This document shows, in pieces, positions 18,931 to 30,087 of a stretch of DNA of 64,000 nt. How positions within the stretch are numbered: position 1 is the stretch's first letter; each line of letters begins with the position of its first letter. The translations under genes were made by a program, and so were the position numbers. The notes under the pieces are model-generated. The model did not search any database and was not told the DNA's origin. It was given only the letters and a program-made list of their open reading frames with translations. Location of the stretch: positions 62,001 through 126,000 of the forward strand of contig NZ_CAJGZM010000001.1 in the NCBI RefSeq assembly GCF_904846175.1, read 5' to 3'. Source of the stretch: Psychrobacter immobilis. GTDB taxonomy: Bacteria; Pseudomonadota; Gammaproteobacteria; Pseudomonadales; Moraxellaceae.

Positions 18931-19469
18931 AGCCTAATTCCATGAGAGGAGTAACGATAATACTTATACGCCTTTTTTTTACCATCCCCTAAAAATTTTT
19001 TAAAAGAATCGTAACCAGTTATGATGATTTTAATGTTAAGAAACTTTAAGTATAGAACGAGCTAACGCAGTGCTTTATGCCTGCTATCTAAAACTAGCTG
19101 AACTATGCTATCGACTCAGCAGCTATTAGCTTTAAAGCGCTTAATCAAAAATCCTTATGAAACGTCGTTACAGCAGTAAGTAAGCTGTCAACGAATAAAG
19201 GCGGTAACACTAAACAATCCTTCATTTACAGCGCACTAATCGCTCAAAATTAATATGGTGTCATTCCAGTCTTATCTCTATACAATCGCTTTATCTTCGT
19301 TTACCACACCTATTGTAAGAAACTTTGAGATATATCAGTGAGGTTATCTATTAACATTAGAGACGTTAAATGTAAGATAGGCACTTAAACCCTGATAATT
19401 ATTATTCTAATTTAATAGTAAAGATATTACCTTCCCCCTAAACCTTTTTAACAGAGAGTATTCAATTCA
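18931..19469. other. 540-base divergent intergenic region
   Basis: Lies between the outward-facing K+ channel gene (minus) and the TerC-family gene (plus) and should hold both promoters. AAGAAACTTTAAG (around 19039) and AAGAAACTTTGAG (around 19319) are near-identical 13-mers about 280 bases apart. I see no riboswitch core, terminator or coding trace. Confidence 0.5.
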
Positions 19470-21023
19470 ATGATAGAGCTTCTAAGCGATCCTTCGATAT
19501 GGCTTGGTTTCTTCACACTGGTTAGTCTTGAGATTATTTTAGGTATTGATAATCTCGTTTTCATTGCCATTCTCGCTAATAAGCTGCCCCCGCACCAACG
19601 CAGTAACGCGCGCAATCTTGGCCTTGGGCTCGCGCTCATTATGCGCTTAGGACTATTATTCGTTATGTCATGGCTCATAACTTTGACTGAACCTGTGATC
19701 AGCTATGGTCAGTTTGATTTATCGGTCAGAGATTTGATCTTAATTGTCGGCGGATTCTTTTTATTACTCAAAGCGACGCTTGAGCTACATGAACGCTTAG
19801 AGGGCAAGCTTGAGACCAATAACAATAGCAAAGTCTATGCCGGCTTTGCCGCGGTCGTTGCGCAAATTGTTATCCTAGATGCCGTATTCTCGTTTGATGC
19901 GGTCATCACCGCAGTCGGCATGGTCAAGCATTTAGAAGTGATGATGGCGGCGGTTATTGTGGCGATGGCGGTGATGGTTTTGGCAGCCAAAACCTTAACG
20001 GAATTTGTCGGTAAGCACCCGACTGTCGTTATCTTATGCTTAAGCTTCTTACTTATGATTGGCTTTAGCTTAATCGTTGAAGGCTTAGGCTTTCACATTC
20101 CAAAAGGCTACTTATATGCCGCCATTGGTTTCTCTATTATTATTGAAGCCTTTAATCAATTCATGCAGCGTAACCGTACGAAATATGAAAGCGCCATTCC
20201 GCTCCGCGACCGAACCGCAGATAATATCTTAAGACTGATGGGCGGCAAAACCGCTAATCATGAGGAAGAGTCGCTCACAGAAGATGATATTTCAGTACAG
20301 ACTATCCCTTTTGCAGAAGAAGAGCGCTACATGATCAGTGGGGTGCTGGCGCTTGGCGAACGTGATGTTGAAACCATTATGACGCCGCGCTCAGAGATAT
20401 CTTGGGTCAATATCGAAGGCAGTCTAGACGAGGTTCGTGAGCAAGTATTATCCACGCCGCACAGCTTATTGCCTATCTGCCAAGGGCAGTTAAACAAGGT
20501 ACTCGGCGTCGTACGGGCCAAAGATATCTTAGCGGCACTCGACAAACAATCTAACGATATTCATCTGGCTCTAGCGCCTTTATTTACCAAGCAGCAGCCT
20601 GTTTTTGTCTCTGATACCATTGATAATTTACGTCTTATCAATTTACTCAAGAATGCCAAAGGCAACTTGGCAATCGTAGTCGATGAATATGGTCAAGTGG
20701 CAGGACTGGTGACGCCTTTAGATTTATTTGAAGCGATTGCCGGTGAATTCCCTGATGAAGATGAGACGTTAGTGATTTTTAAACAAGAAGACCACTGGAT
20801 ATCTGAAGGTACTATTAGTTTGGATCAGTTGCGCCTTGAGCTAAATGAGCCAAACCTCTTAGCAGATGCCGAGCAGCTGACCATCGGTGGTTATATCAAT
20901 TTTAAACTCGATGGTATCGCGCAAGTGAATGAACACATCAGCAGCGAAGGTTATACTTTTACTGTGTTAGAGACGCTGTCCGCAAGAATTCTGTTGGTAA
21001 AAATCACAAAAGCGTTCAGTTAA
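19470..21023 (+). CDS. TerC-family membrane protein with CBS pair and CorC domain (YoaE/YegH type)
   Basis: 517 residues. Residues about 1-230 are a TerC-like seven-helix domain with the acidic motifs [16 protein letters not shown] and [22 protein letters not shown] pair follows (VMTPRSEI-like [12 protein letters not shown] near 305, then [20 protein letters not shown] near 410), and a C-terminal CorC_HlyC domain (about 430-515). Family members are inner-membrane proteins linked to metal ion (Mn or Mg) or tellurite handling; the exact ion here is unknown. Monocistronic by context. Confidence 0.88.
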   Translation: MIELLSDPSIWLGFFTLVSLEIILGIDNLVFIAILANKLPPHQRSNARNLGLGLALIMRLGLLFVMSWLITLTEPVISYGQFDLSVRDLILIVGGFFLLLKATLELHERLEGKLETNNNSKVYAGFAAVVAQIVILDAVFSFDAVITAVGMVKHLEVMMAAVIVAMAVMVLAAKTLTEFVGKHPTVVILCLSFLLMIGFSLIVEGLGFHIPKGYLYAAIGFSIIIEAFNQFMQRNRTKYESAIPLRDRTADNILRLMGGKTANHEEESLTEDDISVQTIPFAEEERYMISGVLALGERDVETIMTPRSEISWVNIEGSLDEVREQVLSTPHSLLPICQGQLNKVLGVVRAKDILAALDKQSNDIHLALAPLFTKQQPVFVSDTIDNLRLINLLKNAKGNLAIVVDEYGQVAGLVTPLDLFEAIAGEFPDEDETLVIFKQEDHWISEGTISLDQLRLELNEPNLLADAEQLTIGGYINFKLDGIAQVNEHISSEGYTFTVLETLSARILLVKITKAFS

Positions 21024-21446
21024 TAACATTGTCCAAAACATTGTCAATAACAGTCATGATTTATATAGCTAGTACTAAGCGTGCTAGCTATAACCTTTAT
21101 CACAGAGGCTACGGAAAATTCATCCCAGTCGCAATGCATCTGTTTTAAAGTGAAGCCACTATATCAACTTCCGCCAAATATATTGCTAGCCTATAGCAAT
21201 ATCCGCACTCTAAAAAACATCTAAACGATGCCTTAAAAACTAAGGCTTTCTGCTCTTCTTACGTTTTAACACTGCCCATCTTTATACTTTCTTTATACCC
21301 CACCGCGTTATCTTGACAACACTTTTATACCCCTCTCGGCATACTGTTGCTATTAATAAGTAAGCAATAAAGAAGTAATAAAAGATCAGTCTAACCATCA
21401 CTGATCTTCATTATTCATGGTTCATTGTGCGTTTTTGGAGAGTGTC
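21024..21446. other. Intergenic region upstream of kdpF with several stems
   Basis: Holds two hairpins without T tracts (TATAGCTAG/CTAGCTATA, 21064-21092; ATATTGCTA/TAGCAATAT, 21180-21202), a weak terminator-like stem (GCCTTA/TAAGGC, 21230-21246, followed by TTTCTGCTCTTCTT) and the KdpE-like boxes listed separately. No coding trace. Confidence 0.55.
21281..21334 (+). promoter_or_regulatory. KdpE-like operator boxes of the kdp promoter
   Basis: TTTATACTTTCTTTATACCC at 21281-21300 is very close to the KdpE-binding sequence known upstream of kdpF in E. coli (T-rich with TTTATAC and ending in CCC). A second partial copy, TTTTATACCCC, lies at 21324-21334, about 31 bases on, i.e. three helical turns. 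TTGACA at 21313-21318 is a possible -35. Confidence 0.75.
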
Positions 21447-21527
21447 ATGGAAGTTTTTGCAGGGTTTCTAGCCTTCGGTTTATTCATCTATTTGTTATAT
21501 GTACTGATTAAACCGGAGGCATTTTAA
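21447..21527 (+). CDS. kdpF: KdpF, small subunit of the Kdp K+ ATPase
   Basis: A 26-residue single-helix peptide ([20 protein letters not shown], then IKPEAF) typical of KdpF, which stabilises the KdpABC complex in the membrane. GGAGAG lies 6 bases upstream. Its stop overlaps the kdpA start by one base (TAATG), so the two are translationally coupled. Identified from position, size and the ending KPEAF, which is common in KdpF. Confidence 0.9.
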   Translation: MEVFAGFLAFGLFIYLLYVLIKPEAF

Positions 21528-23239
21528 TGACAATATATGCGCTATCACAGCTGGTTATTTATCTAATCGTTCTATTTACTTTAGGATATTTTTTATCAGG
21601 TTACCTGCTGCAAAGGATGCAAGCCCCTGTTTCTCGGCTTGAATCCCGTATTTTTACGACGCTGGGTATGATCGGTCAAGATGCCAAAGGCAAGCCTGCT
21701 TTTGGTATGAATTGGAAGCAGTACGCTGGCGCCATTGTGCTATTTAACCTCATTGGACTATTGGGGTTATTTGTTTTGCAGTCGGTGCAAGGACACTTGC
21801 CGCTAAACCCTGCCAATATGTCAGGCGTCACGTGGGACTTGGCGATGAATACCGCCATCAGTTTTATCACCAATACCAATTGGCAGGCTTACGGCGGCGA
21901 AAGTAGCATGAGCTACCTGACCCAAATGATGGGCATGTCGTTGCAAAACTTCTTATCAGCGGCAACCGGTATCGTGGTGGCTTTTGCTCTAATGCGTGGT
22001 CTGGTATTTAAAAAGAGCGCGCATCTGGGTAATGCTTGGATAGATTTATGGCGCTGTAATCTTTATATTTTGCTGCCGATAGCGGCAATTATAGCGGTGC
22101 TATTGATGAGCCAAGGGGTGATACAAACGCTATCCATGTATACCGATGTGCAGACCCTACAAGGTGAGTCGCAAACGATTGCTTTGGGCCCTGTTGCCTC
22201 GCAAGAAGCGATTAAGATGCTCGGTACCAACGGCGGTGGATTTTTTAATGCCAACTCCGCCCACCCGTTTGAGAATCCCACGCCCTTTTCTAACTTTATC
22301 CAAATGCTAGCTATCTTTCTTATCCCAACGTCGCTTTGTTTTTGTCTTGGCAAAATAAGCGGCAACCTCAAACAAGGTATCGCTATCTTAAGTGCTATGA
22401 CGGTCTTGTTTATAGCGATGTATTCTTTGACCGTCAGCAGCGAGCTTGCCGGCAACCCTTGGTTGGCGTCACAAGTTCAAGGCCTTGCCGATGCCAGTGT
22501 GAGCGGCAACATGGAGGGCAAAGAAGTGCGTTTTGGCATTGTTGCCACGTCACTGTTTGCCACGATTACCACTGCCGCTTCGTGCGGTGCCGTCAACGCC
22601 ATGCATGATTCATTTACCCCCCTCGGTGGACTGAGCACCATGTTGCAAATGCAATTGGGCGAAGTGGTCTTCGGCGGTGTGGGCGCAGGTCTCTACGGTA
22701 TGCTGCTATTTGCCATCTTGGCGGTATTTATATCGGGGCTGATGATTGGCCGTACTCCCGAATATCTTGGCAAAAAAATCGAACCGTTTGAGATGAAAAT
22801 GGTGGTCTTGGGCTTATTGGCCGCGCCAACGATGGTGCTAGTAGGCACAGCTATCAGTGTGATGACGACCAGTGGCCAAGCCGGTATCTTCAATCCTGGT
22901 GCTCATGGTTTTAGTGAAGTGCTCTATGCCTTTAGCTCGGCGGCCAACAATAATGGCTCTGCCTTTGCAGGCTTGGGTGCCAACTCTGTGTTTTATAACT
23001 CTATGCTTGGGCTGGCGATGTTGGTTGGTCGCTTTGGAGTCATCATCCCGGTACTGGCTTTAGCAGGATCATTGGCCAAGAAACCAAGATTAGAAGTTAA
23101 TAGCGGCACCTTGCCAACCACCACGCCATTATTTGTCGGGCTTTTGGTCGGCACAGTGCTGATGATTGGCGCCCTGACCTTTGTCCCTGCTTTAGCGCTC
23201 GGACCCATCATAGAGCAGATTTGGATGTTGGGAGGCTAG
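21527..23239 (+). CDS. kdpA: K+-transporting ATPase subunit KdpA
   Basis: 570 residues, the K+-selective channel-like subunit of the high-affinity P-type K+ pump. Filter-type loops are seen in [56 protein letters not shown] and [15 protein letters not shown], one per repeat. Start codon overlaps the kdpF stop; GGAGG lies 9 bases upstream. Length and layout are normal. Confidence 0.97.
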   Translation: MTIYALSQLVIYLIVLFTLGYFLSGYLLQRMQAPVSRLESRIFTTLGMIGQDAKGKPAFGMNWKQYAGAIVLFNLIGLLGLFVLQSVQGHLPLNPANMSGVTWDLAMNTAISFITNTNWQAYGGESSMSYLTQMMGMSLQNFLSAATGIVVAFALMRGLVFKKSAHLGNAWIDLWRCNLYILLPIAAIIAVLLMSQGVIQTLSMYTDVQTLQGESQTIALGPVASQEAIKMLGTNGGGFFNANSAHPFENPTPFSNFIQMLAIFLIPTSLCFCLGKISGNLKQGIAILSAMTVLFIAMYSLTVSSELAGNPWLASQVQGLADASVSGNMEGKEVRFGIVATSLFATITTAASCGAVNAMHDSFTPLGGLSTMLQMQLGEVVFGGVGAGLYGMLLFAILAVFISGLMIGRTPEYLGKKIEPFEMKMVVLGLLAAPTMVLVGTAISVMTTSGQAGIFNPGAHGFSEVLYAFSSAANNNGSAFAGLGANSVFYNSMLGLAMLVGRFGVIIPVLALAGSLAKKPRLEVNSGTLPTTTPLFVGLLVGTVLMIGALTFVPALALGPIIEQIWMLGG

Positions 23240-23265
23240 CCGATTGAGTACAGGCAAGCATTAGA

Positions 23266-23311
23266 CGAGTCGTTATTTAGTTAGTTAATTTATTACTAAT
23301 AACGTGACTCG
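23266..23311. promoter_or_regulatory. Bulged hairpin between kdpA and kdpB
   Basis: CGAGTCGTTATT (23266-23277) pairs with AATAACGTGACTCG (23298-23311) through 12 base pairs with a two-base bulge. No T tract follows. It sits in the unusually long 122-base kdpA-kdpB gap and may tune mRNA stability or subunit ratio. Confidence 0.6.
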
Positions 23312-23361
23312 CTACCCAATAGTGAATCGACCCATTTTATGATTATGTGAGGAATACAAAC

Positions 23362-25500
23362 ATGAGCGTTTTATCAGATACTAATACACAGGCTGCAAAT
23401 TTGCAGTCGCAGCAAGACCCCAATCATTCAAACTTACCCGAAAAACCAGCACAAGGCCTCCTTGATCCTGCTTTGATCAAGCCCGCCCTAAAAGACGCTT
23501 TACTTAAGCTTGATCCCAGAGTGCAATGGCGCAATCCGGTGATGTTTGTGGTTTATATCGGCTCGCTACTGACCAGTATCTTAGCGATTACGATGCTGAT
23601 TCAAGAGCAAGCTGGCATTGTTTTCACCCTATCCATTACTTTTTGGCTATGGTTTACCCTGTTGTTTGCAAACTTTGCAGAAGCGTTAGCCGAAGGACGT
23701 AGCAAAGCCCAAGCGGCCAGTCTAAAACAGGCACGTCAAGACGTGCAAGCTCGCAGGCTTGCCGGCACTGACAGGCATTCTGTGCCGACTATGATTCAGG
23801 CAACAGAGCTTAAGCAAGATGATATCGTTCTGGTCAATGCGGGCGAGATTATTCCTGCTGACGGCGAAGTCATAGAAGGTTTAGCCTCCGTTGACGAATC
23901 TGCAATCACCGGCGAGTCTGCACCGGTGATTCGTGAAAGTGGTGGCGATTTCAATGCGGTGACAGGTGGCACTAAGGTGTTATCTGACTGGTTAATGATA
24001 CGTATCACCCAAGCTCCCGGACAAGGGTTTTTGGATCGTATGATTGCCTTGGTAGAAGGCGCCAAACGCACTAAAACGCCAAATGAGATAGCGTTGACCA
24101 TTTTGTTGGTGGCATTAACGCTGATATTTTTGCTGGTATGTGTGACCTTATTGCCTTTTTCACAGTTTGCCGTGCTGTCTTCGGGCAATGGCGAGCCGAT
24201 ATCGATTGTGGTCTTAGTGGCGCTGTTGGTCTGCTTGATACCAACGACCATTGGTGGTTTGCTATCAGCGATTGGCGTGGCAGGCATGAGCCGGATGATG
24301 CAGGCCAATGTCATCGCGACCTCTGGACGCGCGGTAGAAGCGGCAGGCGACGTTGATGTTTTGCTACTTGATAAGACTGGCACGATTACCTATGGCAATC
24401 GACAAGCGTCGCAATTTATACCCGCACACGGGGTGACAGAAAGTCAGCTTGCGGAAGTGGCGCTGATCAGCTCATTGACCGATGAGACGCCAGAAGGTCG
24501 CAGTATCGTCAAGCTTGCCCAAAGCCGTTTTGATATTGATGAAAATACATGGAAAGCAAAGCCGTTTGACACCATCGAATTTACCGCGCAAACGCGCATG
24601 AGTGGCACCGATATTGATCAGCGCCATATCCGTAAGGGGGCGTTTGATGCCATCGTAAAATGGGTAGAAGCACAAGGCGGTATCTTACCTACTAACCTAC
24701 AGCAACAAGTAGAAGAAGTCGCGCGCCGTGGTAGTACACCGCTACTGGTCGCCGACAGTCAGCAATTGCTTGGCGTCATCGAGCTTAAAGACGTGGTCAA
24801 ATCCGGCATAAAAGAGCGCTTTGCCGAGCTGCGCAAGATGGGCATTACCACCGTGATGATTACTGGCGACAATCCTTTGACGGCGGCAGCCATTGCTGCC
24901 GAAGCAGGCGTCGATGACTTTATGGCGGAGGCAACCCCTGAGCAAAAGCTTGAAAGAATACGCAGCTATCAGCGTCAAGGTAAGCTAGTCGCCATGACCG
25001 GCGATGGCACCAATGATGCACCGGCACTGGCGCAAGCAGATGTGGCTGTCGCTATGAATAGTGGTACTCAAGCGGCTAAAGAAGCCGCCAACATGGTCGA
25101 TTTGGACTCAAATCCGACCAAGCTGATTGAAGTGGTGCAAACCGGCAAGCAGATGCTCATGACTCGCGGCGCACTGACGACATTTAGCTTAGCAAACGAT
25201 ATCGCCAAGTACTTTGCCATTATTCCAGCCGCCTTTGCCAGCACCTACCCTGCGCTTGGGGTATTGGACATTATGCGACTAGGCAGCCCTCAAAGCGCGA
25301 TTTTATCGGCTATTATTTTTAATGCGTTGATTATTGTGTTTCTCATTCCACTGGCGCTGCGCGGCGTGACTTATAGACCTGATTCTGCCATCAATTTATT
25401 GCGCCGCAACTTGCTGATATACGGCTTGGGTGGACTCATTCTTCCCTTTGTCGGTATCAAAGTAATCGACATGCTCATTAATGCCTTGCACTTGGTATAA
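23362..25500 (+). CDS. kdpB: K+-transporting ATPase ATP-binding subunit KdpB
   Basis: P-type ATPase catalytic subunit; 712 residues from the ATG at 23362, which has GAGGAA 8 bases upstream (an in-frame GTG at 23347 is open but poorly placed). The phosphorylated aspartate is in [13 protein letters not shown] near residue 337; other P-type motifs are [12 protein letters not shown] (actuator TGES), and [20 protein letters not shown] (hinge). ATP hydrolysis here drives K+ import through KdpA. Confidence 0.97.
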   Translation: MSVLSDTNTQAANLQSQQDPNHSNLPEKPAQGLLDPALIKPALKDALLKLDPRVQWRNPVMFVVYIGSLLTSILAITMLIQEQAGIVFTLSITFWLWFTLLFANFAEALAEGRSKAQAASLKQARQDVQARRLAGTDRHSVPTMIQATELKQDDIVLVNAGEIIPADGEVIEGLASVDESAITGESAPVIRESGGDFNAVTGGTKVLSDWLMIRITQAPGQGFLDRMIALVEGAKRTKTPNEIALTILLVALTLIFLLVCVTLLPFSQFAVLSSGNGEPISIVVLVALLVCLIPTTIGGLLSAIGVAGMSRMMQANVIATSGRAVEAAGDVDVLLLDKTGTITYGNRQASQFIPAHGVTESQLAEVALISSLTDETPEGRSIVKLAQSRFDIDENTWKAKPFDTIEFTAQTRMSGTDIDQRHIRKGAFDAIVKWVEAQGGILPTNLQQQVEEVARRGSTPLLVADSQQLLGVIELKDVVKSGIKERFAELRKMGITTVMITGDNPLTAAAIAAEAGVDDFMAEATPEQKLERIRSYQRQGKLVAMTGDGTNDAPALAQADVAVAMNSGTQAAKEAANMVDLDSNPTKLIEVVQTGKQMLMTRGALTTFSLANDIAKYFAIIPAAFASTYPALGVLDIMRLGSPQSAILSAIIFNALIIVFLIPLALRGVTYRPDSAINLLRRNLLIYGLGGLILPFVGIKVIDMLINALHLV

Positions 25501-25521
25501 CCAACGATACGGATAACGACT

Positions 25522-26250
25522 ATGCAACCTAATAAATCTACGCCACTTAATAACTCTGTGCAATCTAACAGCGCTATACAATCTGTTTCTCCTGTTGACT
25601 CTAAATACCACCAGGCGGATGAAAAAAAGGCGGATGAAAACAACCTTTCTGTATTGGACAATAGTACTGCCCGTATGCCCATGCTCAAGCCCGCGCTATC
25701 ATTATTTATAGCCTTGGCACTCATTTTAGGTTTATGCTACCCCTTATTAATGACCGGCATTGCCCAAGTGACCATGGCGGATAAAGCCAATGGCAGCTTG
25801 GTAGAACACAATGGCAGCTTGGTAGGCTCTGCGCTTATCGGTCAGCGCTTTGATCAGCCAGAATACCTATGGACGCGTCCATCAGCAGCGGGAGACGGTT
25901 ATGATGCCACGCAATCTTCGGGGAGTAATTTGGGACCTTTAAATCCTGAATTAGTGACTGCTGTCGAGGCACAAGTACAACGACTAAAAGCCGCTGATCC
26001 AAAAAACACAGCCCCTATCCCTCTTGATTTGGTCACGATGTCGGGCAGTGGTTTAGACCCGCACATCTCACAAGCGGCAGCTGAATGGCAAGTCAGCAGA
26101 GTGGCACGTATACGTGGCATCAGTACGGAACAAGTCCAAACAGCCATCGATGAGCATACAGAAGCGCGACAATTCAATCTGTTTGGCGAACCGCGCGTGA
26201 ATGTATTGGCGGTCAACTTAGCCTTAGATGAGATGGCAGTCGTTAAATGA
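25522..26250 (+). CDS. kdpC: K+-transporting ATPase subunit KdpC
   Basis: Single-span subunit of KdpFABC; the core starts at MLKPALSLFIALALILGLCY and includes GSALIGQRFDQPEYLWTRPS and SGLDPHISQAAAEWQVSRVA, both KdpC signatures. It is 242 residues against about 190 usually, because of a polar N-terminal extension of some 50 residues rich in Asn, Ser, Lys and Asp, containing the repeat ADEKKADEN. GGAT upstream of 25522 and none before the internal ATG favour the long form. A short in-frame duplication (NGSLVEHNGSLVGS) lies after the helix. Confidence 0.93.
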   Translation: MQPNKSTPLNNSVQSNSAIQSVSPVDSKYHQADEKKADENNLSVLDNSTARMPMLKPALSLFIALALILGLCYPLLMTGIAQVTMADKANGSLVEHNGSLVGSALIGQRFDQPEYLWTRPSAAGDGYDATQSSGSNLGPLNPELVTAVEAQVQRLKAADPKNTAPIPLDLVTMSGSGLDPHISQAAAEWQVSRVARIRGISTEQVQTAIDEHTEARQFNLFGEPRVNVLAVNLALDEMAVVK

Positions 26251-26281
26251 GTCAACCCATTAATCAGCAGTGAGCATCAGC

Positions 26282-29146
26282 ATGAGTGAGCAGCGCCCCA
26301 ATCCAGAAGATTTACTGCAGCAGATAAAGCAGCAAGAAAATACGCGCAGCAGAGGTAAACTAAAAATCTTCTTTGGGTCATCAGCAGGCGTTGGCAAGAC
26401 CTATGACATGCTCTCTGCCGCCCATCGAGACCAAGCACATGGACTGGATGTCTTAGTCGGCATCGTAGAAACTCATGGCCGTAGCGAGACAGCAGCATTA
26501 TTAGATGGATTGACAATACTGCCGTTACGTCAGGTTGAGTATCGAGAGCAAACCTTGGCGGAGTTTGATATTGATGGGGCTTTGGCGCGGCATCCAGATA
26601 TTTTATTGGTTGATGAGCTGGCGCATAGCAATATTCCAGTTTCCAGGCACCCAAAACGCTGGCATGACGTTGAGGAGCTATTAAAGGCAGGTATCAGCGT
26701 CTATACCACAGTGAATGTTCAGCATTTAGAAAGCCTGAATGATGTGGTGAATCAAATCACCGGGGTCGTGGTACAAGAAACCATTCCCGATTGGTTCTTT
26801 GATCAAGCCAATGAGGTGGTATTGGTCGACCTGCCAGCCGATGAGCTATTGGCTCGACTGCATGATGGTAAGGTCTATATCCCCAGTCAAGCCAAGCATG
26901 CGATAGAGAACTTCTTTCGAAAAGGTAATCTGATTGCCCTACGTGAGCTGGCATTGCGTCGAACTGCTGACCTAGTCGATGCCGATATGCGAGATTACCG
27001 CAATCAATCGCGTATTTCATCCATCTGGAATACCACCGATCAGCTATTGGTGGGTATCAGTACGCGCGCGCATAGCGAACGCCTTATTCGTCATGCCGCA
27101 CGACTCGCCAGCAGCTTACACTCGCAGTGGTATGTTATCTATGTAGAGACGCCGCGAAATGCCTATGAGCTGTCCAAAAATAAGCAAAGTATCTTAGAAG
27201 CACTACGCTTAGCAGATGAGTTGGGTGCCAAGACAGAAATCATCAGTGCCATTAGCGTTGCTGAAGGATTAGTCAGTTATGCCCATCAATTTAATATTGG
27301 GCGTATTATCATCGGGCAGAATCACTCTAGGTTTTATTATGATCAATCATTGGTCAAGCAAATCTCACAGCAGGATATCAATTTAGACTTGATACTCGTC
27401 AATCAAGCCAAACAGACAAAAAGCATACGTAGCAAACGACAACTGCCTACTTTGGATATGGCTGCCCTAGCCTCTAAAGACAATCGCATCGGTTATCTGA
27501 TGGCCGTTCTAGGTTGTACGCTCGTCACTGTCAGCCTAGTCGCCCTAACTCGCTGGTTTGATTTAGCCAATGTGGTGATGCTGTATTTGTTGGTCATTGT
27601 GTTCATATCGGTTCGTTTTGGGCGCGCCCCTGGTATCTTTGCAGCGCTCTTAAGTGTCATCAGCTTTGACTTGTTTTTTGTGGACCCTAAGCTTTCTTTT
27701 AGTGTTAGCGATGTCCAGTACTTAGTCACCTTTGCGGTGATGATTGTCGTCTCATTGATTATCAATAACTTAGCGGTTGGGCTGCGCTTTCAGGCGCAAA
27801 ATGCCCGTAGACGTGAGCAACAAGCGATCTCTATGAGTCATCTGGCACAAAGCCTCAGTGCGGCACGCAAAAACGAAGAAATCATCAACCAAGCCATTAT
27901 TTGGCTGACCAAACATATCGCTAGTAAAGCGCTTATAGCAATGCCTAATGCTGACGGTAAATTGACTGTCGTCTCAGAATCGAGCATCCCATCAGAGTTC
28001 AATTGGAATGTGACGCAATGGGTGTTTGATCATAAAGAAAGTGCGGGTCTAGCGACACATACTCTGGCCGCCAATCCTATGCAATATCGGGCGCTTGCGA
28101 CCTCAAGTCAGGTACTGGCGGTATTGGCACTGATGCCAACCGACATCGATAACTTTAATCAACCAGAACAACAACGTACCCTCGATGTCGCGATTGCTCA
28201 GATTACTTTAGCATTAGAGCGCGTTTATTACGCCAAAGTCGCACAGAATGCCCTTATCAAGGTTGAATCAGAACGTCTGCGCGGCTCGCTCTTATCCGCG
28301 TTGTCTCACGATATTCGCACACCCATTACCGTGCTATCAGGATTGGCCGCTTATCTTGCCAGCCAAAATCTAGCACCTGCTGAACAAAAGCAGCTGGCTA
28401 TCGATATCGAACAGCAAGCCAATGTCATTCAGCGCTTGGTCATCAATATTTTAGATTATGTGGCGCTGCAATCTGGCGGTATGAAACTCAATAAACAATG
28501 GGTAAGCTTGGAGGAGATTATCGGTAGTAATATACGCCAACTTGAACCATATCTACAAAACCGACAAGTTAAGATAGACGTGGCCAGTGCTGTCGATTTT
28601 ATTTATACCGATGAGTTAATTTTGGCGCGGATTTTAAATAATCTGCTGACCAATGCCATTAATTACACTCCAGACAACGCAGCTATCACCATTCAAGCGA
28701 CACTCACTAATCAGCACACTGCTCAAAACCTGCCAAATTATGAAGCTGTACAAAATAATAAAACCGTGCAAAACAACAAAACAAGGCAAAGCTACCAAAT
28801 AACAGTAACCGACAACGGTCAAGGGCTGCCAGTAGGGATGGAAGCGCAAATATTTGAACGTTTTACCCGTGGTGATAGTGAAAGCAATACAACAGGACTC
28901 GGATTGGGGCTGGCGCTCAGTAGAGACTTGGTCCAGCACTTGGGCGGCACGCTTAGCGCGAGCAATATACAACCGCACGGCGCGCAATTTGTTATAGTGC
29001 TACCGTGGCAGCCTTTAGAAAATCTAGATATATTTGATGATAAATTTACATCAAATACGACTCAGATAGATGAAAGCATAGATACAAATATAAATATAGT
29101 TGCAAACATAACCACAAACACAACTACTAGCTCCGAAAGCTTATAA
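26282..29146 (+). CDS. kdpD: Sensor histidine kinase KdpD
   Basis: 954 residues. Order: KdpD N-terminal domain with Walker A FGSSAGVGKT (31-40), Usp-like domain (about 245-375), four transmembrane helices (about 395-500), GAF-like region, HisKA with phospho-acceptor His in ALSHDIRTPITVLSG near 676, and HATPase with NNLLTNAINYTP, DNGQGLP and TGLGLGLALS. It senses low K+ and phosphorylates KdpE. The region between the N and G1 boxes carries an insertion with the repeat VQNNKTVQNNKT. A Thr/Asn-rich tail ends the protein. GTG 26270 is open; ATG 26282 gives the usual start MSEQRPNPEDLL. Confidence 0.95.
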   Translation: MSEQRPNPEDLLQQIKQQENTRSRGKLKIFFGSSAGVGKTYDMLSAAHRDQAHGLDVLVGIVETHGRSETAALLDGLTILPLRQVEYREQTLAEFDIDGALARHPDILLVDELAHSNIPVSRHPKRWHDVEELLKAGISVYTTVNVQHLESLNDVVNQITGVVVQETIPDWFFDQANEVVLVDLPADELLARLHDGKVYIPSQAKHAIENFFRKGNLIALRELALRRTADLVDADMRDYRNQSRISSIWNTTDQLLVGISTRAHSERLIRHAARLASSLHSQWYVIYVETPRNAYELSKNKQSILEALRLADELGAKTEIISAISVAEGLVSYAHQFNIGRIIIGQNHSRFYYDQSLVKQISQQDINLDLILVNQAKQTKSIRSKRQLPTLDMAALASKDNRIGYLMAVLGCTLVTVSLVALTRWFDLANVVMLYLLVIVFISVRFGRAPGIFAALLSVISFDLFFVDPKLSFSVSDVQYLVTFAVMIVVSLIINNLAVGLRFQAQNARRREQQAISMSHLAQSLSAARKNEEIINQAIIWLTKHIASKALIAMPNADGKLTVVSESSIPSEFNWNVTQWVFDHKESAGLATHTLAANPMQYRALATSSQVLAVLALMPTDIDNFNQPEQQRTLDVAIAQITLALERVYYAKVAQNALIKVESERLRGSLLSALSHDIRTPITVLSGLAAYLASQNLAPAEQKQLAIDIEQQANVIQRLVINILDYVALQSGGMKLNKQWVSLEEIIGSNIRQLEPYLQNRQVKIDVASAVDFIYTDELILARILNNLLTNAINYTPDNAAITIQATLTNQHTAQNLPNYEAVQNNKTVQNNKTRQSYQITVTDNGQGLPVGMEAQIFERFTRGDSESNTTGLGLGLALSRDLVQHLGGTLSASNIQPHGAQFVIVLPWQPLENLDIFDDKFTSNTTQIDESIDTNINIVANITTNTTTSSESL

Positions 29147-29245
29147 AATCAGTCTCTCCAACATTGTTAGAACCTTGGGCACAATCATTATTTTATTACC
29201 TCATTACTGCCTCAAGCTTCCCCTATAAGTAGCAAATACCCTACT

Positions 29246-29932
29246 ATGAAAACCATCTTAATCATTGAAGACGAAGCCCATATCGCAAGATTTATCAAAT
29301 CAGCGATGGAGCAAGAAGGCTACCAAGTCTACGCTGCCGATAGCTCGCAACGCGGGTTGATTGAAGCCGCCTCTCGCCGCCCAGACCTATTGATATTAGA
29401 CCTAGGTCTCCCAGATGCGGATGGTTGTGATGTCATCTCAGATATTAGGGCTTGGTCATCATTGCCAATTTTAGTACTGTCGGCTCGCAGTGATGAGCAG
29501 GATAAAATCAAAGCCTTAAATTTGGGTGCCGATGATTATTTGGTAAAACCCTTTAGCATGGGCGAGCTAATCGCTAGGGTCAACGCCCAGATGCGCCGCT
29601 GGCAAGCCGGTTATGAGGCACCGGTTGTCTTAGCATTAGGCAACGTCAGTATTGATTTGGCACAACGGCAAGTCAAGAAAAATGGCGAAGACATTCATTT
29701 GACACCGATTGAATATCGCCTACTGACCGTACTCATTAAAAACGCTGAAAAGGTCATGACGCATCAGCAATTGCTGAACGAAGTCTGGGGTAAAGGTCAC
29801 AACCACCAAGAGCACTACGTGCGCATATTTATGTCAAATTTACGCCAAAAACTAGAAGACAATCCTTCTAGACCCAATTATTTTTTCACTGAAATCGGCG
29901 TTGGTTATAAGCTGCACATTCCTAAAAGCTAA
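29246..29932 (+). CDS. kdpE: Response regulator KdpE
   Basis: OmpR-type regulator of 228 residues: receiver domain with acidic pair at 8-10 (IEDE), phospho-acceptor Asp 52 (LILDLGLPDADG) and Lys in DDYLVKPFSMGEL, then a winged-helix domain (LTPIEYRLLTVLIKNAEK; HYVRIFMSNLRQKLE). Activates kdpFABC when phosphorylated by KdpD, probably via the boxes at 21281-21334. About 100 bases after kdpD and on the same strand. No clear terminator follows. Confidence 0.96.
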   Translation: MKTILIIEDEAHIARFIKSAMEQEGYQVYAADSSQRGLIEAASRRPDLLILDLGLPDADGCDVISDIRAWSSLPILVLSARSDEQDKIKALNLGADDYLVKPFSMGELIARVNAQMRRWQAGYEAPVVLALGNVSIDLAQRQVKKNGEDIHLTPIEYRLLTVLIKNAEKVMTHQQLLNEVWGKGHNHQEHYVRIFMSNLRQKLEDNPSRPNYFFTEIGVGYKLHIPKS

Positions 29933-30087
29933 TCTAAAATGCAAATTTTAAAAAACACAAGGTTAAAAAACACCAGACTAAAAAAAATATCAGCGTTAAC
30001 TTTATTTATTCTTATAAATATCAATAACGTTGCTAATTTGTAGTAGCTATCAAGATCAGATATCACTTAACGAATGATTAGCTCGAC

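Noticed and set aside
19200..19469. Mn riboswitch (yybP-ykoY type) before the TerC-family gene
   Set aside because: TerC relatives can have one, but the conserved core and its stems were not seen here.
22060..24380. Minus-strand open frames inside kdpA and kdpB
   Set aside because: They lie antisense to well-supported genes and show no known motifs.
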